From Deltaproteobacteria bacterium (GTDB taxonomy: Bacteria > Desulfobacterota > Binatia > Binatales > Binataceae), in the NCBI GenBank assembly GCA_019237115.1, contig JAFAHS010000361.1:1-43432 (forward strand): DNA of 43,432 bases, given 5' to 3'. This document shows, piece after piece, positions 33,718 to 41,859 of the stretch; positions within the stretch are counted from its first letter, which is position 1; every line of letters begins with the position of its first letter. Both the position numbers and the translations under genes were made by a program. Under the pieces are notes generated by a model. It saw nothing but the letters and a program-made list of their open reading frames with translations. It searched no databases and had not been told where the DNA came from.

Positions 33718-35277
33718 GTGCAAAACTCGATCGGTGCTGTACGAGCGTCCCTCCGGATTCTGTCCGGATTACTGGTGTTGGTGATTGCGATGGCAAATGG
33801 CGAAAACCGCAGCTACGGCGACATGACGGCACCCGAAATCGCGCGCCCGGGCCTGGAGTGGTTCAACGTCGCAGCGCCGCTGCCGATAGCAAGCCTGCGC
33901 GGCCGGGTCGTAATTCTCGATTTCTGGACCGAGGGGTGCATTAACTGCATGCATATCATTCCCACGCTGCGGCGGGTGGAAGAGAAGTTCCCCGAGCAGG
34001 TGGTGGTTATCGGGGTGCATTCACCAAAGTTCGCCAACGAGAAGAACGCGGCCAGCGTGAAAGATGCGATCAGCCGCTACCAGATTCGGCATCCGATTAT
34101 CCACGATCCGCAAATGTCGATCTGGCGCAGTTACGGCGTCCAGGCGTGGCCGACCTTGATAGTTATCGGCGCCGACGGCGAGGTGGTGGGCAAAGTACCG
34201 GGCGAGCCCGATCCGGATCGGCTGCTCGACGCGATCGAAAACCTGGTGAACAACTATCAGCAAGGCGGAACCTTGAAACCGGCAAGGTTGGACCTCCGGC
34301 TGGTGCCGGAACCCAAAGGGCGGTTTCTTTTCCCCGGAAAGCTAAAGAAGGTACCCGGCGGCGAGAAGCGTTGGGCGCTGGCCGACGGCGGACACCATCA
34401 AATCGTGTTGCTCGACGATGGCGGCAAAGAGCTGGAGCGCTACGGAAGCGGCGAGGTGGGGTTGCTCGATGGACCCAGAGAACAGGCTCGTTTTAACCAT
34501 CCGCAGGGACTGGCAGCCTCCAGCGACGCGCTCTACGTGGCGGACACCGAGAATCACGCGATCCGCCGCATCGATTTGGCGACCGGCGGGGCGAGCACAC
34601 TGGCGGGAACTGGAAGGCGAGGCGTGCCGCTCGGTAGAGCGCAACCGGGCCATAGCATCGCGCTCGCCTCGCCCTGGGATCTGGAAATCAAGGGTGACCA
34701 GTTGTTTTTCGCGAATGCCGGAACCCATCAGATTGGTGTGCTTGATCTGCGCAGCAACCAGGTGGCGCGCTTCGCCGGGACCGGAGAGGAGGCGCTTACC
34801 GACGGGCGCGCCTCGGAGGCGGCGCTGGCGCAGCCGAGCGGACTGGCCCTCAGCGCGGATGGCAAGAATCTCTACCTCGCCGACAGCGAGAGCTCGGCGC
34901 TGCGCGTGATCCCGCTTTCGGATGATCCACGCCTGATCACGTTGGTGGGAGCGGGCCTGTTCGATTTCGGATGGGTCAACGGTGATTTTCGGCACGCCCG
35001 CTTGCAACATCCGCTGGGGGTGGCCTGCGACGGCGACCGGGTGCTGGTGGCCGACACCTACAACAGCACGATCCGTGAGCTGGACCTGGACACCCGCACG
35101 GTCGCCGATTTTGACGGGGGAAAATTCACCTGCGTTGATCCGGTCTGTGTGCCGAGCCGCGAGCCGGCGGGAATTGCGGTCGACTCGCCGGATCGCATTC
35201 TGCTGGTCGATACGGGCAACCACCGCATCGACGAGTACCGGCCCTCTTCCAAGACCTACCACACCTGGGCGCGTTGA
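33718..35277 (+). CDS. Thioredoxin-fold and NHL-repeat protein (NHLRC2-like)
   Basis: 519 residues from a GTG placed directly after the modC stop. An N-terminal hydrophobic stretch (RILSGLLVLVIAMANG) may be a signal or anchor. Residues about 50-170 form a thioredoxin-like domain: VVILDFWTEGCINCMHIIPTL with a CxxC, and SYGVQAWPTLIVIGADGEVVG. The rest is a beta-propeller with NHL motifs such as FNHPQGLAASSDALYVADTENHAIR (split over that region), LAQPSGLALSADGKNLYLAD and LQHPLGVACDGDRVLVADTYN. The family may act in redox or scaffold functions. Its link to molybdate transport is only positional. Confidence 0.9.
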   Translation: MQNSIGAVRASLRILSGLLVLVIAMANGENRSYGDMTAPEIARPGLEWFNVAAPLPIASLRGRVVILDFWTEGCINCMHIIPTLRRVEEKFPEQVVVIGVHSPKFANEKNAASVKDAISRYQIRHPIIHDPQMSIWRSYGVQAWPTLIVIGADGEVVGKVPGEPDPDRLLDAIENLVNNYQQGGTLKPARLDLRLVPEPKGRFLFPGKLKKVPGGEKRWALADGGHHQIVLLDDGGKELERYGSGEVGLLDGPREQARFNHPQGLAASSDALYVADTENHAIRRIDLATGGASTLAGTGRRGVPLGRAQPGHSIALASPWDLEIKGDQLFFANAGTHQIGVLDLRSNQVARFAGTGEEALTDGRASEAALAQPSGLALSADGKNLYLADSESSALRVIPLSDDPRLITLVGAGLFDFGWVNGDFRHARLQHPLGVACDGDRVLVADTYNSTIRELDLDTRTVADFDGGKFTCVDPVCVPSREPAGIAVDSPDRILLVDTGNHRIDEYRPSSKTYHTWAR

Positions 35278-35348
35278 GAGCGCCGGACTCCCGAGCAACC
35301 CGTCAGCCGCGCGTTCGGTGCACATCCGCTGAGTTGATGTTCATTAAA

Positions 35349-35364
35349 TTCACAATCTTGTGAA
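35349..35364. promoter_or_regulatory. Perfect palindrome upstream of the MarR/GbsR gene
   Basis: TTCACAATCTTGTGAA has 7-base arms and a 2-base centre, ending 29 bases before the GTG start of the regulator gene. Size and position match a MarR-family autoregulatory operator. The surrounding bases are AT-rich, unlike the neighbours. Binding is inferred. Confidence 0.55.
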
Positions 35365-35393
35365 AATTCTGGAAATTTGATAGGAGGAAAAAA

Positions 35394-35921
35394 GTGGTCG
35401 CCAGAGCGCCATCTGCCCGCGGCTCCGAGGTCGTTTCGCAATTCGTCGAGAGGTTTGCCGCGGTGCTGACCGAGAGCGGGTTTCCGCGGATGCCCGCGCG
35501 GCTATTTGCCGCCCTGCTGGCCAGCGATTCCGGAACGATGACCGCGTCGGAACTCGCGGGGTTGCTACGAATCAGCCCGGCCGCGATTTCCGGAGCGGTC
35601 CGCTATCTCACCCAAGTGAACCTGGTCAGCCGCGAGCCTGAGCCGGGGTCACGGCGCGAGCGCTACCGGGTTCACAACGACGTTTGGTACGAGGCGATGG
35701 CGCGGCGTGACCGCGTGCTGTCGCGCTGCGAACAGAGCCTGCGCGACGGGATTGAACTTTTGGGGCGCAACACGGGAGCGGGCGCACGGATGGCGGAGAC
35801 CCTCGCGTTTTTCGAATTTATCCAGGCCGAGTTGCATTCGCTGCTGGACCGGTGGCGCGAGCGCAAGCGGCATCTGAATTTCGCCGGCGGTGGAGCCGTT
35901 CGAACCGTCAAGCGGAGGTGA
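35394..35921 (+). CDS. MarR/GbsR-family transcription regulator
   Basis: 175 residues from a GTG with AGGAGG 6-7 bases upstream. The winged helix is PARLFAALLASDSGTMTASELAGLL, with recognition helix RISPAAISGAVRYLTQVNLV and the wing SREPEPGSRRERYRV. The C-terminal helices (MAETLAFFEFIQAELHSLLDRWRER) form the dimer part. GbsR-like proteins sense small ligands and control transport or export genes. A perfect palindrome lies in its promoter. It is followed 6 bases later by a small membrane protein, likely co-transcribed. Confidence 0.9.
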   Translation: MVARAPSARGSEVVSQFVERFAAVLTESGFPRMPARLFAALLASDSGTMTASELAGLLRISPAAISGAVRYLTQVNLVSREPEPGSRRERYRVHNDVWYEAMARRDRVLSRCEQSLRDGIELLGRNTGAGARMAETLAFFEFIQAELHSLLDRWRERKRHLNFAGGGAVRTVKRR

Positions 35922-35927
35922 CCGAGC

Positions 35928-36386
35928 ATGGTGTTGCCGAGCCTGAAAATTCTGCTGGCGCTCTATATTACGTACGCGCTGCTCAAGTTTTTCGATTTCT
36001 TCTATCAAAGCTACGACCGCAGGATCGGCGCGATCCGCTCCGCCTACGCCAATGGCGCGCGCGCCATCAAGACGTTCGATAGCGTCGTGCTCATCCTCAT
36101 GGTGGTCCTGGTGACGCTGCTGTTCTGGTCCGGGGTTGAATACCTGAGCTTCACCACCGGACTGCTGGTCGGGTCCACCCTGATCCAGGTCTACTTCCAT
36201 CGTTTTTGCGAGCCCCTGCCCGCCGACAAGGCGCCGGAGCCGCCGGTGTCGGCGATCAAGCTGATGTCGTATGCGATTCAGGCGAATCCCGAGAAGCCGT
36301 GGCGCGAGCTCGTGTTTTTGACGGTTCTGTTCGTGTGGGCGCTGTACCACATTTTCACACAGGGGTTTGGCCTGTTGTGGTCATAG
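35928..36386 (+). CDS. Small integral membrane protein, function unknown
   Basis: 152 residues with three to four hydrophobic segments: SLKILLALYITYALLKFFDFF, SVVLILMVVLVTLLFW, FTTGLLVGSTLIQVYF and LVFLTVLFVWALYHIF. No family is recognised. It follows the MarR/GbsR-type regulator by 6 bases and precedes the isoprenylcysteine methyltransferase-like gene by 32 bases; the three probably form one operon under the regulator. It may be a transport or envelope component; no ligand can be named. Confidence 0.75.
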   Translation: MVLPSLKILLALYITYALLKFFDFFYQSYDRRIGAIRSAYANGARAIKTFDSVVLILMVVLVTLLFWSGVEYLSFTTGLLVGSTLIQVYFHRFCEPLPADKAPEPPVSAIKLMSYAIQANPEKPWRELVFLTVLFVWALYHIFTQGFGLLWS

Positions 36387-36418
36387 CCGGCCAGACGGCG
36401 TCAGCAGTGAGGTCCATT

Positions 36419-37102
36419 ATGCTAATACTCAAATTGATCGGCGGCGCCATAACACCCGTGATTCTTTGGGGTACCCTGCTCTTCGTGCCGGCTGGAACCT
36501 TCGCGTGGTGGCAAGCGTGGGTTTTTCTGGCGGTGGTCCTGGCCTGCAGTACGGCAACCATGGTGTGGGTATTCGCGAACAACGAGGCACTGCTCAACGA
36601 GCGCTATGGCAGCCCGCTCCAGAAGGGCCAGCCGTTGGCCGACAAGATCGTCGCGAATATCTTTGTGGCCTCGTTTTTCGCGGTGATTTTGTTCATTCCC
36701 CTGGACGTGTTCCGGGTTCATGCGCTTCCGCCGCCGCCACCCCTGATTGCTTTCGCCGGCCTGGTCCTGTTTGTCGGCGGGTGGCTGCTAATCGCGACCG
36801 CGATGCGCGAGAATACCTTCGCTGCGCCGGTGGTGAAGCACCAGGAGGAAAGGCACCAGCAAACCATCAAGACCGGGGTCTATGCGATTGTGCGGCATCC
36901 GATGTACACGAGCGTCGTCATGCTGACACCCGGAATGGCGATTTGGCTGGGCTCGTACGCCGCCGCGCTACTTTCGAGCGTACCGATCATGCTGGTCGCG
37001 GTGCGGATTGTTTTCGAGGAGCAGTTCTTGCGACGCGAGTTGCCCGGCTACGAGGACTATATGCGCCAAGTGCGGTACCGGATGCTCCCGTTCGTATGGT
37101 AG
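36419..37102 (+). CDS. Isoprenylcysteine carboxyl methyltransferase-family membrane protein
   Basis: 227 residues from the ATG at 36419, with GAGG 6 bases before. Four to five helices (GAITPVILWGTLLFVPAGTFAWWQAWVFLAVV split over the first 50 residues) lead to the C-terminal methyltransferase signature: TIKTGVYAIVRHPMYTSVVML (RHPMY), then a helical pair and EEQFLRRELPGYEDYMRQVRYRMLPFVW. Bacterial ICMT/PEMT-like proteins probably methylate small lipids or other acceptors; the substrate is unknown. It is the last gene of the operon led by the MarR/GbsR regulator. Confidence 0.88.
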   Translation: MLILKLIGGAITPVILWGTLLFVPAGTFAWWQAWVFLAVVLACSTATMVWVFANNEALLNERYGSPLQKGQPLADKIVANIFVASFFAVILFIPLDVFRVHALPPPPPLIAFAGLVLFVGGWLLIATAMRENTFAAPVVKHQEERHQQTIKTGVYAIVRHPMYTSVVMLTPGMAIWLGSYAAALLSSVPIMLVAVRIVFEEQFLRRELPGYEDYMRQVRYRMLPFVW

Positions 37103-37430
37103 GCGGGACACCTCGGTTTCGGTCCGTCTGACCTGCGGGAACAGCGCAAGTTTCCCTGGCCTCGCGGATGCCGAGGAAACGCGAGTCCTCCCCGGGGCAG
37201 ACCGGGTTCCACGTAAATCGGAGGCCGTCCCAAATGGGCGAACGTCCTCAGCGGTCCACGCAGCGCCAGCCCAGTTGCCGCAACCAGCGCCCTTGCGGAA
37301 CCGTCAGAAGTGCAGCAGGAGTCCGGACCGGGGGAAGTATCGAAGAACTTTCGAACGAACCAGGTTCGCGGCAGGGTTGACAAACACGTAACCCCAGAGT
37401 TACGTTTTGGGTGCTCAGGAGGCGATAACT
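37103..37430. other. Non-coding stretch before the GST gene
   Basis: 328 bases with no supportable gene. A GC-rich patch near 37180-37220 could fold into a weak hairpin, not followed by a T run. The GST promoter should lie near the right end; I see no clear sigma-70 boxes. Confidence 0.5.
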
Positions 37431-38045
37431 ATGAAGCTGTACTACTTCCCGTCCCCCAACCCGCAAAAGGTTCGCTTTGCGCTTAACGAGCTTGGCCTCG
37501 AGTGCGAGACGGTGGCGGTCGATCTGGTCAAGCGCGAGCAGCGCACGCCCGAATTCCTCGCCCTGAATCCGTACGGGCGTGTTCCGGTGCTGGTTGATGG
37601 GGACTTAAACCTGTGGGAATCGCACGCTATTCTGGCCTACCTGGGCGAAAAGACGGGGAGGTTGTGGCCTACCTCCGCGGCCGGGCGGGCGGACGCGCTC
37701 CGATGGCTCTTCTTTCTGACCAGCGCGATTTCTCCCCCCGCCACCGAAGTTGCGTTCAATCGGATCGCAGTCAAATTGGCGGGCGGGACGCCCGATGAAG
37801 CCGCGATCGCGCGCGGCGAAAAGGCCTTGCCCCCCGCGATTGAAATCATCGAGCATCATCTCGCCGACCATAGGTGGATGCTCGGCGCAGATTTCTCGCT
37901 GGTCGATTGCGACTACGGCCCAACTTTCAACGTGCTCGAGAAGGCCGGCTTCAGCTTCGCAGATTTTCCGAAAGTACACGCCTATCTTGATGCCACCCGT
38001 GCGCGCCGCGCGTGGCAGGAAACCCCGCGGTTGCCGGGGCTCTGA
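37431..38045 (+). CDS. Glutathione S-transferase family protein
   Basis: 204 residues from the ATG at 37431, which has AGGAGG 8 bases upstream. The thioredoxin-like half opens MKLYYFPSPNPQKVRFALNE (with the Ser/Pro patch near the glutathione site), contains NPYGRVPVLVDGDLNLWESHAI with the cis-proline VP and the ES motif. The helical half ends in HRWMLGADFSLVDCDYGPTF, the N-capping box. It probably conjugates or reduces an electrophile, or isomerises a ring-cleavage product, given the dioxygenase gene nearby; this is inference. Confidence 0.92.
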   Translation: MKLYYFPSPNPQKVRFALNELGLECETVAVDLVKREQRTPEFLALNPYGRVPVLVDGDLNLWESHAILAYLGEKTGRLWPTSAAGRADALRWLFFLTSAISPPATEVAFNRIAVKLAGGTPDEAAIARGEKALPPAIEIIEHHLADHRWMLGADFSLVDCDYGPTFNVLEKAGFSFADFPKVHAYLDATRARRAWQETPRLPGL

Positions 38046-38084
38046 TCTTTCCGAGCCCCTGCGAACCCCGCCCGATATAGATTC

Positions 38085-38114
38085 GCCCCCCTGGTCTGCT
38101 AGACCAAGGGGGGC
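38085..38114 (+). promoter_or_regulatory. Strong hairpin covering the ribosome binding site of the next gene
   Basis: 38085-38097 pairs with 38101-38114 around a GCT loop, with one bulged A (38107): a run of six C then TGGTCT against AGACCA and six G. The G run is the only purine-rich candidate ribosome binding site for the ATG at 38115, which follows at once. No T run follows, so it is not a typical terminator. Confidence 0.55.
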
Positions 38115-39131
38115 ATGAGCAGGCAGCGCAAGGTTGTTTCACTCGCTCCGGCGGCGCTCAATTTCATTTTCGACCCGATTGTCGCGGGATTGCGCGCGCG
38201 CGGATATGAGGTCACTCACCTCACCGACTTCGTGGAATTCGAGCGGGCTTCGGGCGCGGTGTTGAAAGATGCCGAGGCCTTCGTGGTGCTCGGCAACTTC
38301 CCGTGCGGGAAGGCGCTGATGAAGAAAGCCCCGCACCTGCTCGGGATCGTTTCGCCATTCATTGGAACTGAGGGGATCGACGAAGTTGCGGCGACCGAGC
38401 TCGGAATCATGGTCGCCAATGGCCAGGTGCCGGAAAACGTTCTCAGCATGTCCGAATCTACGATCATGCTGATCCTGGTCTCGTTCTACTCCCTGCACTG
38501 GTGGCAACAGCAGTTGCGCGAGAACCGGCCCCATCCCGCCCAGGTACCGGGCAGGATGCTACGGGGCAGAACGCTTGGAATGATTGGATGCGGCCAGATT
38601 GCGCGCGGGATCGTCGCGCGCCTGGCGGGATGGGAAGTTCAGCTGCAGACCTACGTCCCGCGACTGCGCACCCCACTGCCGCCCGCGGTAAAGCGGGTCG
38701 GCCTCGAGGAATTGTTGCAGACCAGCGACGTGGTTTGCGTCTTGGCACCGCTTAACGCCGAGACCCGCGGGATGCTTGATTTCGAGCGCTTGCGGCTGAT
38801 GAAATCCCATGCAGTCCTGATCAATACGGCGCGCGGAGGAATTGTGGATGAAGCGGCGCTGGTACAGATCGCACGCGAGCGTCCCCACCTGAAAATAGCG
38901 ATCGACACCTTTGCGCAAGAGCCTCTGCCACCGGACAGTCTCTTGCGCACGCTTCCAAACGCCATCCTGACACCGCACGCGATCGGGCACACCCAGGAGA
39001 GCGTCGATGCATTGCCCCCCGCGGCGATCGAAAATGTCTCGCGAATTCTCCACGGGGAACTTCCACCGTACCTGCGCAATCCCGAGGTCATCCCGCAGTG
39101 GCGACGGCGGCTTGCAAGAGAAGGGGAATAG
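38115..39131 (+). CDS. D-isomer-specific 2-hydroxyacid dehydrogenase
   Basis: 338 residues. The cofactor domain is inserted as usual: GRTLGMIGCGQIARGIVARLAGW is the NAD(P)-binding loop. Catalytic residues are in place: Arg in INTARGGIVDEAAL, Glu in DTFAQEPLPPDS, His in LTPHAIGHTQES. The first domain begins SLAPAALNFIFDPIVAGLRARGY, less like the classical members. It interconverts 2-oxoacids and D-2-hydroxyacids, or acts on a related substrate. It starts with an ATG that lies directly behind a hairpin. It is followed by a convergent cupin gene. Confidence 0.9.
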   Translation: MSRQRKVVSLAPAALNFIFDPIVAGLRARGYEVTHLTDFVEFERASGAVLKDAEAFVVLGNFPCGKALMKKAPHLLGIVSPFIGTEGIDEVAATELGIMVANGQVPENVLSMSESTIMLILVSFYSLHWWQQQLRENRPHPAQVPGRMLRGRTLGMIGCGQIARGIVARLAGWEVQLQTYVPRLRTPLPPAVKRVGLEELLQTSDVVCVLAPLNAETRGMLDFERLRLMKSHAVLINTARGGIVDEAALVQIARERPHLKIAIDTFAQEPLPPDSLLRTLPNAILTPHAIGHTQESVDALPPAAIENVSRILHGELPPYLRNPEVIPQWRRRLAREGE

Positions 39132-39234
39132 GTAGTCCGCCGAGTTCGGACACAGGAATTTGTGAATACGAACTCGGCGCCAACCCTGTGGCGCAACGTG
39201 ACCGACCGCAGTCCGCGGGCTGTATGCTTCAGTC

Positions 39235-39693
39235 CTAGGCCGCGGACTTCTTTTCGGCGTCGTATTGCGCCTGGATCCGGCGCAGTTCTTCCCAACTCAG
39301 GTACGAAGTAAAGCCGTGGTCGTTGAAGAACAGCACCGGGCCGTTGCAGATGAACAGATACTCGGTGTCTTCGAGGGCGGTGGTTGCGCCGTGCACCATC
39401 CCGTTAGCCTCGTAGACGTAGTCGCCCGCGTTGAGGATACCGGTGCGGACCTGGAGCTTGCCGGAGAGAATAAAAGTATGCGACGGGCTGAGGTGCTTGT
39501 GCTGCGGCGCAACGTAGCCTTTGAGCCATTTGAGGAGGACTGCCCAGGTGCCGGACTCCGAACCGGTCCAGAGAATTTTCATGAACGCTCGTTTGGGATC
39601 ATCGGCGGATGGAATCCAATCCATTTTTCTTGCTTCGACGAGCGTGTCCATCAACTCGGAATTAAATGGGCGAATGTCCTGGGGGAGCGGCAT
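39235..39693 (-). CDS. Cupin-domain protein (dihydroxyacetophenone dioxygenase-like)
   Basis: 152 residues from the ATG at 39693, with AGGAG upstream; a further start at 39714 is unlikely. The double-stranded beta-helix contains GYVAPQHKHLSPSHTFILSGKLQV (His-rich first motif) and NAGDYVYEANGMVHGATTALED (second motif with His). LFICNGPVLFFNDHGFTSYLSWEEL matches the end of ChrR- or 2,4'-dihydroxyacetophenone dioxygenase-like cupins. It may be an iron-dependent oxygenase or a binding protein. Location beside an extradiol dioxygenase and SDR suggests aromatic metabolism; this is inference. Confidence 0.82.
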   Translation of the reverse strand: MPLPQDIRPFNSELMDTLVEARKMDWIPSADDPKRAFMKILWTGSESGTWAVLLKWLKGYVAPQHKHLSPSHTFILSGKLQVRTGILNAGDYVYEANGMVHGATTALEDTEYLFICNGPVLFFNDHGFTSYLSWEELRRIQAQYDAEKKSAA

Positions 39694-39809
39694 TGGGTGT
39701 CTCCTTCGCGTCATACCTGTCGGATGGTTAGTCGCAAATCACCGAGTTATCAAGCCAAAAACGAAAATTCCTGGATTTCCGGTGAGCTTTTGACCTCCGG
39801 AACTCTCTC

Positions 39810-40598
39810 TTACACTGACCTGAGCAGGCCCCCGTCGATTCGGATCATCGACCCGGTTACGTATGACGCCAAGGGACTGGCGAGAAATGCCGCCACCGCA
39901 CCGAATTCCTCGACCGTTCCCAATCTGCCGACTGGAACAGCCGCACCGGCGCGCTTTACCGCCTCTTCGGTCGAGATGCCGCTGCGCTCGGCCGTGGCGC
40001 GATTAAGCTGGATCAGCCGGTCGGTCGCGATGGTTCCCGGCAGCAACATGTTCACGGTTATGCCATCTCGTGCGACTTCGCCTGCGAGTGTCTTGGCCCA
40101 CCCGGCGACGGCGGCGCGCAGCGCGTTGGAAATTCCCAGATGAGGAATCGGTTCGATCACGCTGAACGATGCGACGTTGAGAATTCTTCCCCATTTGCGC
40201 TCGCGCATTTCAGGGACCAGCAGGTCGGTGATGCGAAACAACGCCAGCACCATCGCACGAAACTGCGCTTCCCATAGCTCGGGCTTGACGCCGAGCGCGC
40301 CCGAGGGTGGCGGCCCGCCGGAATTGTTGACGAGAATGTCGATGGCGCCGAGCTGCTGGCGTGCGGACTGAACGGCGCTTTCGACGCTCGGCCAATCCGC
40401 GAGATCGGCGGTTAATCCGATGGCGCGGCCACCACCCCGCGCGTTGATTTCGCCCACTGACTTGTCGAGGGTCTCTTTCGATCGCGCGACGAGCGCCACG
40501 TCAACCCCCTCTGCCGCCAACGCATCGGCGATGCCCCGTCCGATTCCCTTGCTGCCGCCGAAAACCAACGCCTTCTTGCCCTTGAGCTTGAGATCCAT
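39810..40598 (-). CDS. Short-chain dehydrogenase/reductase with altered catalytic motif
   Basis: 262 residues from the ATG at 40598 (GGAGAG upstream); a longer start at 40640 is in frame but weak. The NADP site is LVFGGSKGIGRGIADALAAEG, the NNSGGPP loop is present, and the serine region reads RILNVASFSVIEP. At the catalytic Tyr-x3-Lys position the aligned residues are Ser and Arg (SNALR), so the usual proton relay is missing. The end, LGTVEEFGAVAAFLASPLASYVTGSMIRIDGG, is standard. Some SDR branches share this change; the reaction is unknown. It is divergent from the dioxygenase gene. Confidence 0.88.
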   Translation of the reverse strand: MDLKLKGKKALVFGGSKGIGRGIADALAAEGVDVALVARSKETLDKSVGEINARGGGRAIGLTADLADWPSVESAVQSARQQLGAIDILVNNSGGPPPSGALGVKPELWEAQFRAMVLALFRITDLLVPEMRERKWGRILNVASFSVIEPIPHLGISNALRAAVAGWAKTLAGEVARDGITVNMLLPGTIATDRLIQLNRATAERSGISTEEAVKRAGAAVPVGRLGTVEEFGAVAAFLASPLASYVTGSMIRIDGGLLRSV

Positions 40599-40794
40599 GG
40601 CTACTCTCCGGTTTCCTGAACGATCAGTTGGCCCTCGCACTGTTGCGCATCTGTAAGACCTGGGTAAAGCGCCGTAGACCGCCGTGCTTGTGCTCGGCAG
40701 GCGTCGCCGGAGCAGACGGTGTCGGGCTAGTCCATCTGGAGCAGTTGGATATTGCGCGGTTTAGGGTAGACAATCGGTGCGGAGGACCGATCGT

Positions 40795-41682
40795 ATGAGC
40801 GGAATCAGCAGCCTTGGATATCTCGGACTCGGAGTGAAAGACGTTCCCGGGTGGGAAAAGTTTGCCACGCAAATTCTAGGTCTGCAGAGCGCGGGCATCA
40901 GGGAGGACGGTACGCTGCGGCTGCGGATGGATGAATATGTGTGCCGTTTTTCACTCCATCGCGATGACGCGGACGATCTGGCCTACGTCGGTTGGGAAGT
41001 CGCCAATCCAGCGGCGCTTCGGGAAATCGCCGAGCGCTTGCGCGGCGCGGGCGTCGCGGTGGAGGCCGGGTCGGCCGAACTCGCCGCTGCGCGGGGGGTT
41101 GCGGAGTTGGTTCGGTTCGCCGATCCGAATGGCATCGCGAGCGAAGCGTTCTATGGGCCGTCGGTTGAATTCGAGAAACCGTTCCATTCGCCACGCGCGA
41201 TTTCAGGGTTCAAGACCGGCGCGCAGGGTCTCGGACATATCGTCGTTGCGACCAGCGATGTCGATAAAAGTGTTCGCTTCTATTGCGACACCCTGGGTTT
41301 TCGAATCAGCGATTTTATCGAGATGAAGTTCGGCTCGGCCCGATTCTCGATGGCTTTCATGCACTGCAACCCGCGCCACCACACCATTGCGCTGATTCCG
41401 ATTCCGCTGCCGAAAAAACTCCTGCACTTCATGCTGCAATGCCATTCCATCGATGACGTGGGGGCGACGATGTATCTGGTACAGGAGGCCGGGATCGAAA
41501 TCGCGGCCTCGCTGGGGCGGCACACCAACGACCATATGCTGTCTTTCTATATGCGGACCCCATCGGGTTTCGAGGTGGAATATGGATGGGGCGGACGCGA
41601 GATCGACGACCGCATCTGGCACGTTCAAAAACATCACGCGCCCAGCATCTGGGGGCATCAGCGCGCGGGTATGCCGCGATAG
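40795..41682 (+). CDS. Type I extradiol dioxygenase (BphC-like, two-domain vicinal oxygen chelate)
   Basis: 295 residues from the ATG at 40795, preceded by GGAGG; a GTG at 40777 is less likely. The N-terminal VOC half is structural; the C-terminal half carries the iron site: H148 in GLGHIVVATSDVDKSVRFY, H211 in LLHFMLQCHSIDD and E262 in GFEVEYGWGG. Catalytic partners H196 (PRHHTIAL), H243 and D246 (GRHTNDH), and Y252 (SFYMRTPSG) are also present. So it should cleave a catechol-type ring next to the hydroxyls. The true substrate (biphenyl-diol, steroid catechol or other) is open. Confidence 0.93.
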   Translation: MSGISSLGYLGLGVKDVPGWEKFATQILGLQSAGIREDGTLRLRMDEYVCRFSLHRDDADDLAYVGWEVANPAALREIAERLRGAGVAVEAGSAELAAARGVAELVRFADPNGIASEAFYGPSVEFEKPFHSPRAISGFKTGAQGLGHIVVATSDVDKSVRFYCDTLGFRISDFIEMKFGSARFSMAFMHCNPRHHTIALIPIPLPKKLLHFMLQCHSIDDVGATMYLVQEAGIEIAASLGRHTNDHMLSFYMRTPSGFEVEYGWGGREIDDRIWHVQKHHAPSIWGHQRAGMPR

Positions 41683-41804
41683 AGAAGCGTCCGAGAGATG
41701 TGGGGAATTTTTCGGTACGCCCGGGCGTTTCTTTGAAGTGTGAATCCCTACAACTCGTGGTCTGGAGGTTTTTTCAACCGAGATAGCCTGCTACCTGAAA
41801 TCGT

Positions 41805-41856
41805 GTGTATACTTTTGGTAGTTATCTTAAACCGCGCGTATACTTTGGGTAATTAT
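41805..41856 (+). repeat. Two direct repeats upstream of the methyltransferase relic
   Basis: Positions 41805-41825 and 41836-41856 are 21-base near-identical copies (18 of 21 match) with a 31-base period, about three helical turns. Each contains GTATACTTT. They end 3 bases before the ATG at 41860. They may be binding sites for a regulator or a duplication scar. Confidence 0.5.
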
Positions 41857-41859
41857 TTA

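Noticed and set aside
34342..35325. 327-codon minus-strand ORF
   Set aside because: Antisense to the thioredoxin-NHL gene.
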